In this document: positions 25,522 through 33,119 of the stretch, piece after piece | Numbering within the stretch: position 1 is the first letter of the stretch | Layout of the letters: every line of letters starts with the position of its first letter | Source: JAFDVL01 sp964631865 | Lineage (GTDB): Bacteria > Acidobacteriota > Blastocatellia > RBC074 | Reading direction: 5' to 3' | Assembly: GCA_964631865.1 (NCBI GenBank) | Contig: CAZWAK010000001.1 | Coordinates: 62,001 to 126,000 of the forward strand | Length of the DNA stretch: 64,000 bases | The notes under the pieces: generated by a model | The model's database searches: none | What the model saw: the letters and a program-made list of their open reading frames with translations, nothing else | What the model was told of the DNA's origin: nothing | Made by a program: the position numbers and the translations under genes

Positions 25522-26712
25522 TTAAAAATGGGGCGCGGCCTGTTCCTGAAAAGGCGCGTAGCGCGCTTGCCAGCCGGGCCATTTTTCGAGCAGGTTGAGT
25601 TGAGTCAAATAATCGAGATCCGGCGCTGTCTCCTGGCTATGAGCGGGCGAGAGGCTATCGGCGAGATGCACGGCGGTGAGTGCGGTGAAGGAAACGGTCG
25701 TACAAGCGCGGGGCGCGTGATGAAAGGCAACGGCCTGCACCACCGCGCTCGGCAAGCCCCATAAGCCGAGCAAATACGCGCCCACCTCTGGATGTGTCGC
25801 CTCGAAGATTTGTTTCTCCGCCACGAGCTTGGGCATCCGTTCACGCGCCATCAGTTCCTGTACGGCAGCCGCTTGTGCAGGGAGGTTCGCCGCTAACACT
25901 ACCTCCCCGATGTCATGTAGCAAACCGGCAGTGAACGCATCGGCGGCGACGGCGGCGCATTCTTGGGCCGCGATTCGTTTGGCGAGCGTGCCGACGGCAT
26001 GGCTGTGCCGCCAGAGCGCGGCGATGACGGAGTTGGAAGCGGATTGCTCCTCAAATTGCGAAAACACGCCCGCCGCCAGGGTCAAGGACGTGATGGTTTC
26101 CAGCCCCAGAAAATTGACCGCTTCGGCGACGGCGGAAAGCTGTCGGCGCAATCCGAAAAATGCCGAATTCACCATTTGCAAAACTTTCACCGTCATCCCA
26201 ATGTCTTGTTCGATGATGCCACCGATTTTTTTCAGGGAAGGGTCGGTGGTCTTCAATTCTTTCACCAATTCGCTGTACAGCGTCGGCAAACTCGGCACGG
26301 TGTGCATTTGCGCCACGAGGCGGCGCAGCTTTTCGTCGGCCAGCAAGCCCTGCATCGCACAGGTCATATTGACGGTGGCTTTCAGCGTTTCCGCATCACA
26401 CGGCTTGGCCAGATATTGATGCGCCGCGCCCACCGATTTCATAATCAATTCTTTTTCGGCGTAGCCGGAAAGAATGAGGCGGACGATGTGCGGATAGCGT
26501 GCTTTGACCTCGTGCAACAATTGCGCGCCGTCCATACCGGGCATGCGCATGTCTGAGACGATGACATCAATGTGTTGGGTGCTGAGAATCGTTAAGGCTT
26601 CTGCGCCGCTGCGGGCAAAATACATTTGCCACTCGTGCCGCAGCGCGCGCAGCATGCGTTGCAATCCTTCCAGAATATTTGGCTCGTCATCAACAAACAA
26701 AATTGTAATCAT
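25522..26712 (-). CDS. Response regulator with HDOD domain
   Basis: This 396-residue protein has a receiver (FVDDEPNILEGLQRML, SDMRMPGMDG, AKPCD), followed by an HDOD domain from about residue 145. Its landmarks are LPSLPTLYSELVKEL, IIEQDIGMTVKVLQMVNSAFFG, AVNFLGLETI and the hydrolase-like LLHDIGEVVLA. HDOD output modules act in signalling (chemotaxis, virulence, cell-cycle control) through protein contacts. The ATG at 26712 has AAGGA ten bases upstream. The receiver is closely similar to that of the next protein (26889-27278), so a local duplication is likely. A conserved 77-bp element lies just upstream. Confidence 0.9.
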   Translation of the reverse strand: MITILFVDDEPNILEGLQRMLRALRHEWQMYFARSGAEALTILSTQHIDVIVSDMRMPGMDGAQLLHEVKARYPHIVRLILSGYAEKELIMKSVGAAHQYLAKPCDAETLKATVNMTCAMQGLLADEKLRRLVAQMHTVPSLPTLYSELVKELKTTDPSLKKIGGIIEQDIGMTVKVLQMVNSAFFGLRRQLSAVAEAVNFLGLETITSLTLAAGVFSQFEEQSASNSVIAALWRHSHAVGTLAKRIAAQECAAVAADAFTAGLLHDIGEVVLAANLPAQAAAVQELMARERMPKLVAEKQIFEATHPEVGAYLLGLWGLPSAVVQAVAFHHAPRACTTVSFTALTAVHLADSLSPAHSQETAPDLDYLTQLNLLEKWPGWQARYAPFQEQAAPHF

Positions 26713-26844
26713 ACAAATCACGTCCTTCGCTCAGGAAAAGGGCGCGCAAGCGTGATGGCTGGCGAATGATGTCGGGGGCGGTGGTTAAGAGACAAGGCAG
26801 GTGCAGCGCCAATACGGCTTGAGGGTACTGCGATGGTGGCCCAG

Positions 26845-26921
26845 AAACTATCAGCGGAAGACGGATTTTGCTGTCAGAAATCATCAAGTCAGGATGTCGG
26901 CTTTTGTCCTACATTATGTAG
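26845..26921 (-). promoter_or_regulatory. Copy 1 of a conserved 77-bp upstream element
   Basis: This matches 30534-30610 without gaps over 77 bases (about 49 identities by hand). On the minus strand it starts with the palindrome CTAC-N5-GTAG and continues with CAAA, GCCGACA, CTGAC, AAAATCC and CTGATAGTTT. It lies 133 bases before the HDOD regulator start and partly within the 3' end of the receiver gene. This is probably a promoter with an activator site; a NarL-type regulator encoded 4 kb away is the obvious candidate (inference). Confidence 0.6.
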
Positions 26922-27278
26922 CGTCTCCAGGGTATTGACAGCGGCCTTCAAAATCTCCGTATCACAGGGTTTCGCCAGATACTCATGCGCCGCCCCATTG
27001 GAACGCACGAGAAACTCTTTTTCGGAATACCCCGAAAGAATAATGCGCACGATATGGGGGTACTTGCTACTGACTTCTTCCAACAATTGCGCCCCATCCA
27101 TGCCCGGCATTTTCATGTCGGAAATGATTACGTCAACTTGTTTTTCGGCCAGGATGGCCAGCGCCTCGGCTCCACTTTGGGCAAAGCACATTTCCCATTC
27201 CCGCCGCATGGGGCGCAGCATGCGTTGCAACCCCTGTAAAATATTCGGCTCATCATCTACAAACAAAATCGTGAGCAT
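26889..27278 (-). CDS. Stand-alone response regulator receiver
   Basis: The 129-residue single receiver domain has an acidic pocket in LFVDDEPNILQGL, phospho-acceptor Asp in ISDMKMPGMDG, Ser in LSGYSEKE and Lys in YLAKPCDTE. There is no output domain, so it acts by protein contact or as a phosphate sink, like CheY or Spo0F types. GGAGGAG lies 11 bases upstream of the start, and that ribosome-binding region is the template of the tandem repeats that follow upstream. Its last ten codons (LHNVGQKPTS) overlap the conserved 77-bp element. It shares close sequence with the receiver of the HDOD protein. Confidence 0.92.
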   Translation of the reverse strand: MLTILFVDDEPNILQGLQRMLRPMRREWEMCFAQSGAEALAILAEKQVDVIISDMKMPGMDGAQLLEEVSSKYPHIVRIILSGYSEKEFLVRSNGAAHEYLAKPCDTEILKAAVNTLETLHNVGQKPTS

Positions 27279-27302
27279 AGACGTTGCTTCTCCTCCGAAA
27301 AT

Positions 27303-27650
27303 GTAGCGCGATTTGCCAAATCGCGTTACGCCGCGTTTTCATCATTTCAGGGCGTCACGCGCGACATGAACGACTCCTCCGAAAATGTAGCGCGATTTGC
27401 CAAATCGCGTTACGCCGCGTTTAGGGCGTCGCGCGCGACATGAACGACTCCTCCGAAAATGTAGCGCGATTTGCCAAATCGCGTTANNNNNNNNNNNNNN
27501 NNNNNNNNNNNNNNNNNNNNNNNNNNNNNNNNNNNNNNNNNNNNNNNNNNNNNNNNNNNNNNNNNNNNNNNNNNNNNNNNNNNNNNCGCCGCGTTTTCAT
27601 TCTTTCCGGGCGACACCGGCCTCCTGAACGACTCCCTTAGCCTTGATCTG
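27303..27650. repeat. Tandem REP/leader repeats interrupted by an assembly gap
   Basis: In this 373-base gap between genes, three copies of a GTAGCGCGATTTGCC palindrome start at 27303, 27387 and 27461. They are set in a 74-84-bp repeat unit that also carries GGAGGAG and GTTCATGTCGCGC on the minus strand. The copy after the Ns (from 27587) is partial. The N run shows that the assembler could not resolve the array, so more units are likely. Each unit copies the ribosome-binding region of the downstream receiver gene. Confidence 0.85.
27487..27586. other. Assembly gap (100 N)
   Basis: Exactly 100 unknown bases lie inside the tandem palindromic array. The round length implies a placeholder rather than a measured distance. 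The real number of repeat units, and any sequence inside, is unknown. Confidence 0.99.
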
Positions 27651-27651
27651 G

Positions 27652-30366
27652 TTATCCGTGTGCGATCTCTGCCGATTCGGGCGCTGGCTCAACCAGGGGG
27701 AGCCGAATAATGAAGGTCGTGCCTTGTCCCGTTTCGGTTTCAAAGGAAAGTTGTCCTTTGTGTTTTTCGACGATGACGTGGTGCGAAATCGCCAGGCCTT
27801 GCCCCGTACCTTTGCCGACTTCTTTGGTCGTGAAAAAGGGATCGAAGATGCGGCTGCGCGCGTGCGGCGGAATCCCTGTGCCCGTATCGCTGATGCGGAT
27901 TTCCGCCCATTCATCAGCAATGTTCGCGGTCGTGATGGTGATTTTTCCTTTGCCGTTGGCCCCGTCTCCGACGACATCGGCGATGGCGTGCGAAGCATTG
28001 ATCGTCATATTGAGAATGACCTGATTGAATTCGCCCAGGAGACACGGAACCAGCGGCAGCGTGGCATCGAAATGCGTCTCGACCTCGGCGACATATTTCC
28101 ATTCATTGCGCGCCACGGTGATCGTACTTTCGATGGCTTTGTTCAAGTCCGCCGCTTTTTTCTCGTTCGAGCCGGGGTGCGCAAAATCTTTCATGGCCTG
28201 GACGATTTTGGCGATGCGGGTCACGCCTTCCAGCGATTGTTGGAGCGCGTTGGGAATTTCTTCCAGCAGGTAATCCACATCGGCGGCCTCCATTTCTTTT
28301 TCCACCTGCGCAAGTAATTCGGGCGGCGTGAGACCAGCGCGGGCGGAGGCCAACAATTCACTGAATTTTTCCCACACCGTTTCCAATTCGCCGAACGAGT
28401 CGCGCACGAAGCGCGTGTTATCGCCGACATACTGTGTGGGGGTATTGATTTCGTGGGCGATGCCGGCGGCAAGTTGGCCGATGGATTCCATTTTTTGCGC
28501 GTGGTGCAATTGATTTTCCAACGCCTTGCGTTCGGTCAGATCGGTACAAATGCCGAGCAAATAGCGGGGCAGGTTTTCGCCAATCGCCATGGGACGTTTT
28601 ACGACTTGCAGCCAACGCACGTTGCCCTGGTAATCTGTATGCTGTTCTTCCAGGATAAATTTTTCCGCTTGGCTTTCCAGCACCTGCCGGTCATCCGCGA
28701 TGAACTTTTGCGCTTCTTCCGGCGCATGAAAATCGGCGTCTCCCTTTCCAATCAATTCTTCCGCAGGCTGCCCATACAACTGCGCGAAAGCCGCATTGAC
28801 CAAGCGAAACTTCCCGTTTTCATCTTTGACAAAAATAGGGTTGGGCAAGCTGTTGATGACCTTGTGCAGAAATCCTTGGGCCTCGCTCAATTCGCGTTCG
28901 GCGCGTTTGCGCTCGTTGACTTCCATTTGCATCGTCTGGTTGGCGTGCAGCAATTCCTCGGTGCGGGCGACCACGCGCTGTTCCATTTCACTATGAGCTT
29001 GCCGCAATTGTTCCTCCATCATTTTGCGTTCCGTGATGTCCACTGCTATCGCAAAAAACCCCTGTAACTCATTGCGTTCGTTATTCAGTGGCATCACGGA
29101 AAGCGAAAGCCAGTAGCTGCGCCCATCTTTGCCATACTGATAAATCTCTCCTTCAAACGAACTGCGGGTAGTCCTGGCCTGGCGCACTTGCTGAAGCGTT
29201 TGCGGGTCGGTGGCCGGGCCGCAAAACTTCTCGCCGGGATCACTTCCTACGACTTCCTCACGCTCATAACCACTCATCCGAGTGAAGCCTTCATTGACCC
29301 ACTGAATCACGCCTTGCGTATCGTAGATGAGGACGGCGTTCTGCGTTTTTTGGGCGACGAGGGCCAGCCGCTGCAACTCGGCCTCTGTGCGCTTGCGGTC
29401 GCTGATGTCTTTTGCGGTGATGCAATAGACCTGGCGGTTGTTGTATGAGATGACACTGACGCTAACATCCACCGGCAGGATAGACCCGTTGAGACAATAG
29501 AACATTTTCTCGTGCGTGACGGGGCCGTGTTGTTCCTGCGCGCCGGTCGCCAGTAGCCGGACTTCCTCCTGGTTAATCGTGCTGACATCCTCAATCGTCA
29601 GCCTCGTGGTCTCAGCGATACTTTGACAACCCACCAGCCGAGAAAACGCCTCGTTGCATTCGATAATCCGTAAAGTTTCCGGTTCGAGCAAAGCGATGCC
29701 CTCACTGGTTTGTTCAATGACCGCGCGGTAATGTTCTTCGCTGGCGTCCAGTTCCGCCGTGCGCTGGGCGATATTCCACATTTCCTGCGCGCTGCGGCGG
29801 CACGAAGCGATCAGGAAAATATCAATGAAAATCACCCAACAGGCATGTTCGATCCAACGCCATTCGCCCCCGGTCAACACGCCGTACACTGACATCGGGT
29901 AAAACCAACCCCGCACCAGATGATCGCCTGCCGTAACCAGCGTGGCCGGAATGAGGACGCGCCAGTCCCGATAAAAAGCGAGAAAGGCCAACGACCCAAA
30001 CACGTGAAAATGCGTTTCAATCCGCCCGCCCGACAGATGAATCAGCAACCCGGTCATGAGCATCTGGCTGACGGCGACGATATTGCGCGTCAGCAGCGCC
30101 CCCGGTCGCCGCAAGACCAGGATCATCGGCAACAGCGTAATGGTTCCGCCCAGCAGGATCGCCGCCCACAGATGAATATGGATACGACTTTCGACGCCCC
30201 GCCAGGTCAGCGGCGAGACGAACCAGGCCGCCAGGATCCCGGCCAACCATTGCACCGGCATGAGAATGGCAAAGTCACGATCGGTTTGTTGATAAACGGC
30301 AAGTTGATGGGCGTGAAATAGCTCGCGGGCGCGAGTATTATCACCATTGTAGTCAAGTAGCGCCAT
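27652..30366 (-). CDS. Multi-PAS membrane sensor histidine kinase
   Basis: The 904-residue kinase has an N-terminal membrane module of about six helices (residues 35-185) with the characteristic LSGGRIETHFHVFGSLAFLA segment between helices. PAS domains follow at about 205-320, 330-450 and 490-610, with a coiled coil near 455-490. The dimerisation helix holds the phospho-acceptor AAGIAHEINTPTQYV. The ATPase domain has NMTINASHAIAD (N box), ISDTGTGIPP and GTGQGLAISHHVI. It probably senses a small molecule or redox cue. GGAGGG precedes the start. It lies upstream of the receiver genes and likely phosphorylates them. Confidence 0.93.
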   Translation of the reverse strand: MALLDYNGDNTRARELFHAHQLAVYQQTDRDFAILMPVQWLAGILAAWFVSPLTWRGVESRIHIHLWAAILLGGTITLLPMILVLRRPGALLTRNIVAVSQMLMTGLLIHLSGGRIETHFHVFGSLAFLAFYRDWRVLIPATLVTAGDHLVRGWFYPMSVYGVLTGGEWRWIEHACWVIFIDIFLIASCRRSAQEMWNIAQRTAELDASEEHYRAVIEQTSEGIALLEPETLRIIECNEAFSRLVGCQSIAETTRLTIEDVSTINQEEVRLLATGAQEQHGPVTHEKMFYCLNGSILPVDVSVSVISYNNRQVYCITAKDISDRKRTEAELQRLALVAQKTQNAVLIYDTQGVIQWVNEGFTRMSGYEREEVVGSDPGEKFCGPATDPQTLQQVRQARTTRSSFEGEIYQYGKDGRSYWLSLSVMPLNNERNELQGFFAIAVDITERKMMEEQLRQAHSEMEQRVVARTEELLHANQTMQMEVNERKRAERELSEAQGFLHKVINSLPNPIFVKDENGKFRLVNAAFAQLYGQPAEELIGKGDADFHAPEEAQKFIADDRQVLESQAEKFILEEQHTDYQGNVRWLQVVKRPMAIGENLPRYLLGICTDLTERKALENQLHHAQKMESIGQLAAGIAHEINTPTQYVGDNTRFVRDSFGELETVWEKFSELLASARAGLTPPELLAQVEKEMEAADVDYLLEEIPNALQQSLEGVTRIAKIVQAMKDFAHPGSNEKKAADLNKAIESTITVARNEWKYVAEVETHFDATLPLVPCLLGEFNQVILNMTINASHAIADVVGDGANGKGKITITTANIADEWAEIRISDTGTGIPPHARSRIFDPFFTTKEVGKGTGQGLAISHHVIVEKHKGQLSFETETGQGTTFIIRLPLVEPAPESAEIAHG

Positions 30367-30533
30367 GAGCGACTGTCCCTCCCTCTGGCACGGGGAACGT
30401 AAAAAGGATTAGTTGTCAGGGGGCAGGCTTCTGGAGTGAGTCGAATAGGGTGCGTAGGGTTGTGAGGAGAAGGTGTCGTGATGGAAGCACATCTCACTTT
30501 CTCACCGCGCACCATATAGGTTTCTGCCGGGGA

Positions 30534-30610
30534 AAACTATCAGACAAAGTGGGATTTTCTCGTCAGCCAATGGCGCACAGGACTGTCGGCGTTTGGCCTA
30601 CGGCGTGTAG
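30534..30610 (-). promoter_or_regulatory. Copy 2 of the conserved 77-bp upstream element
   Basis: This is a same-length counterpart of 26845-26921, located 168 bases upstream of the multi-PAS kinase start. Blocks shared with copy 1 are AAACTATCAG, GGATTTT, TGTCGGC and CCTAC-N5-TGTAG (plus-strand reading). The intergenic stretch 30367-30681 otherwise contains only a REP copy (30638) and no ORF with support. The element is likely a promoter/operator controlling the kinase gene. Confidence 0.6.
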
Positions 30611-30637
30611 GTAAATAGAGGAGGCGAAATGACCGGA

Positions 30638-30664
30638 GTAACGCGCTTTGCCAAATCGCGCTAC
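30638..30664. repeat. REP-like palindrome
   Basis: A single copy with core CGCGCTTTGCCAAATCGCG and flanks GTAA/CTAC lies just after the stop codon of the NarL-type regulator gene (minus strand). It belongs to the same family as 14322 and 27303, with one mismatch in the left stem. Confidence 0.85.
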
Positions 30665-30681
30665 AACGCAAGAGCGGCGCT

Positions 30682-31314
30682 CTACTGCACCAATTGATGG
30701 CGAAAGGCGTAATTCATCAATTCGGCATTGGTGCGCATTTTCATTTTGAGCAGGATGCGACTGCGATAGGTGCTGACGGTTTTGGTGCTCAGCGCCAGCA
30801 GACGCGCAATCTCACTGTTCGTTTTGCCGGAAGCGAGCAGACACAGAATTTGATACTCGCGTTCTGACAACACCTCATGCAAAGGACGTTCGACGCCTGG
30901 CCCCAGATCAAAGGCTAAATGTTCGGCCAGATGCAGGCTGATATATCGTCCGCCCCGCAACACCTTCCGCACGGCGGTCACGAGTTCTTCCGGCGCAATT
31001 TCTTTGGGCAAATACCCGGCGGCACCCGCTTTCAAAACGCTCACGCCATACTGATCTTCCGGGAGCATGCTTAAAACCAGCACCGGTAATTTCGGGTAAT
31101 CGTGTTTTAGCTCTTTGAGGACATCAAGGCCCATTTTGTCCGGCAGCGTAAGGTCCAGCATGATCAAGTCCCACGCCTGCGTACGTGCCAGAGCGATGGC
31201 TTCGTGGGCATCCTGCGCTTCTCCAACCTGGGTGACGTCCGGAATGTCCTGGAGTAGATGCCGCAACCCCTGGCGCACGATGGCGTGGTCGTCAGCAATC
31301 AGAATTTTCGCCAT
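30682..31314 (-). CDS. NarL/LuxR-family response regulator
   Basis: The 210-residue protein has a receiver (ILIADDHAIVRQGL, phospho-acceptor in IMLDLTLPDKMG, Lys in YLPKE) and a C-terminal LuxR-type helix-turn-helix (LSEREYQILCLLASGKTNSE then IARLLALSTKTVSTYRSRI). It is a DNA-binding transcription activator. It begins 11 bases after the stop of a HisKA_3 kinase, with AGGAGG before the ATG, so the two form a classical NarX/NarL-type pair. The palindromic CTAC-N5-GTAG sites at 26908 and 30597 are plausible targets, because NarL-family proteins bind short inverted repeats (inference). Confidence 0.94.
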   Translation of the reverse strand: MAKILIADDHAIVRQGLRHLLQDIPDVTQVGEAQDAHEAIALARTQAWDLIMLDLTLPDKMGLDVLKELKHDYPKLPVLVLSMLPEDQYGVSVLKAGAAGYLPKEIAPEELVTAVRKVLRGGRYISLHLAEHLAFDLGPGVERPLHEVLSEREYQILCLLASGKTNSEIARLLALSTKTVSTYRSRILLKMKMRTNAELMNYAFRHQLVQ

Positions 31315-31325
31315 TTCTTGACCTC

Positions 31326-32774
31326 CTATGTAGTGAGGAGGGGCAGCAGAACCGTTATCGTTGTTCCCTTTCCGACCTGTCCGACAATGTCAATCGTCCC
31401 GCCATACGGCAGCACGCGCTCTTTCATCCCCAACAACCCCAGCGAGCCTGCGCGCTGGATGTCGTGTGGCGTAATGCCGCGTCCATCATCCTGGACTTCC
31501 AGCCGGAGGCAGTTGTTTTCAACTTGCAAACGAATCGTGACCGCTTTCGCCTGGGCATGTCGCAACACGTTCGTGAGGGCTTCCTGGCAAATGCGAAAGG
31601 CGGCGGTTGCGCGTCCGGCCTCCAGGGGCAGGTCTTCCATCAATGTCACCAATTCGCACGGGATTCCGGTGCGCGTCTGGAAGTCGTGCGCCTGCCATCG
31701 TAAGGCCGCGATCAAGCCCAAGTCGTCCAGGACGCGGGGGCGCAATTCCGAGGCGATCTTGCGCCCGATTTGAATCGTGGCATCAATGAGGCGGGACATC
31801 GTTCTGATTTTTTTCTTCAGGGGTTGCACCTTGGCCCCAGGCGCAGATAAAGCCTGCCGCTCTAACCAGGCGAGATCATATTTTAAGCTCGCCAAGGCTT
31901 GTCCCAATTCATCGTGGAGTTCCCGCGCGATGCGTTTGCGTTCCTCTTCGCGCACGTCCTGTAGATGCGTGGCCAGGGAGCGCACTTGTTCCAGCGATTT
32001 TTCCAACTCGGCTTCACTCTGTTTGTACGGCGTAATATCGGCGGTCGAGATAATGATGCCGCCGATTGCGCCATAGGCATCGCGCCACGGGTGAACCGCC
32101 CAGCGCAACCACATGCGGTGGCCATCGGCGCGCTGCCACTCGTCTTCATCCTGCTTGAGCAGTTCTCCGGCCAGGGCTTTTTGATGCACCGCTTTCCACC
32201 GTTCCGGGAGGTCGGGAAACACCTCATAATGCGAACGTCCGATGATATTCTGCTCCGCGCGGTCGTAATCCGCTTTCCAGCGCTGGCTGGCGGCGAGGTA
32301 CCGCATCTCGCGATCAAACATGGCAATGCTGACGGGCGCTTGCTCAATCAGCAAGCGCAACTGCTCATAGCTTTGGCGCAGCGCCCCGCGCATTGCCTGC
32401 GGCGACGCAATGTCGGTATGGGTGCCGAACCATTTCCGAATGCGCCCGGCCTCATCGCGCAACGGCACCGCCCGCGTCTCCATCCAGTGATAACCACCAT
32501 CGTAGCGGCGGAGGCGGAGTTCAAGCTGTAGCTCCGCCCCCTGCGCTTGGGCGCGGTGCCAGGCTTGCCGCCATCTTTCCCGGTCCTCAGGATGAACCTG
32601 CGGGAACCATCCTGCCTCGGTCTGGTCGAGCGCGGAAGCACCCAGGTACGCCAACCATTTCGGGCTGGCATAATCATGGTTTCCTTCGGCGTCACACGTC
32701 CAAACCATCTGCGGCAAACTGTCCGCCATTTGTCGAAACAGCGCGTCCCACGTGGGAGGAAATTTATTTGGCAT
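31326..32774 (-). CDS. PAS sensor histidine kinase, HisKA_3 (NarX-type)
   Basis: The 482-residue cytoplasmic kinase has two PAS domains (about 15-135 with WTCDAEGNHDYASPKWLAYLG, and 145-265 with QAPVSIAMFDREMRYLA). HisKA_3 follows, with phospho-acceptor His in RIARELHDELGQALASL. The ATPase domain contains RICQEALTNVLRHA, VQDDGRGIT and GLLGMKERV. No membrane segment was seen, so it probably senses an intracellular signal. I start it at 32774 because AGGA lies five bases upstream; starts at 32810 and 32879 lack such a site. Cognate partner: the NarL-type regulator immediately downstream. Confidence 0.93.
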   Translation of the reverse strand: MPNKFPPTWDALFRQMADSLPQMVWTCDAEGNHDYASPKWLAYLGASALDQTEAGWFPQVHPEDRERWRQAWHRAQAQGAELQLELRLRRYDGGYHWMETRAVPLRDEAGRIRKWFGTHTDIASPQAMRGALRQSYEQLRLLIEQAPVSIAMFDREMRYLAASQRWKADYDRAEQNIIGRSHYEVFPDLPERWKAVHQKALAGELLKQDEDEWQRADGHRMWLRWAVHPWRDAYGAIGGIIISTADITPYKQSEAELEKSLEQVRSLATHLQDVREEERKRIARELHDELGQALASLKYDLAWLERQALSAPGAKVQPLKKKIRTMSRLIDATIQIGRKIASELRPRVLDDLGLIAALRWQAHDFQTRTGIPCELVTLMEDLPLEAGRATAAFRICQEALTNVLRHAQAKAVTIRLQVENNCLRLEVQDDGRGITPHDIQRAGSLGLLGMKERVLPYGGTIDIVGQVGKGTTITVLLPLLTT

Positions 32775-33119
32775 AGATTTCCTATGCGCCTGCACGGATG
32801 TTCGAGCCATGTTTCGCTCGGTGAAAGTTTGTGGTCTGAGAATCAAGGTGTCGCCCTGAGAGAGAGAACATCGGCGCACCCCTAAATAACCCCTGCCTAT
32901 CCAATATCCCCGGGCTTTTTCAGCAGGTCAGATGATCGCTGGTTTTGTAGGAACGGTTCCAGCTTGATACCCCAAACGCCTCGCATAATCCCCCATCTAT
33001 CGCGTCCTGAAAAATCCACCAGGATTTGCGCCCGCATAATAATCCGCTTCCTTTACATCCACAATAGAAAAGACGAACCACTCAATGGCCCCAGCGGTTC
33101 CGCCTCCGACCGGGAACCG
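32775..33119. other. Non-coding stretch with a terminal hairpin
   Basis: This region lies between the PAS kinase start and the end of the sigma-54 regulator gene. No supported ORF was found. The only structure I see is a stem at 33095-33101/33113-33119 (CGGTTCC and GGAACCG) next to the regulator stop codon. It could help end transcription, although no U-run follows. The promoter of the kinase gene should be in this stretch, but I cannot point to it; the 77-bp element seen elsewhere in the island is absent. Confidence 0.5.

Noticed and set aside
27303..27486. Possible CRISPR array
   Set aside because: Repeats are regularly spaced, but the sequence between palindromes is itself repeated rather than unique, and no cas genes are present. 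It is a tandem duplication of a leader with REP copies.
32880..33119. Small-RNA gene in the kinase/activator gap
   Set aside because: No promoter-like sequence and no stem followed by a U-run could be identified; only a short hairpin at the regulator stop.
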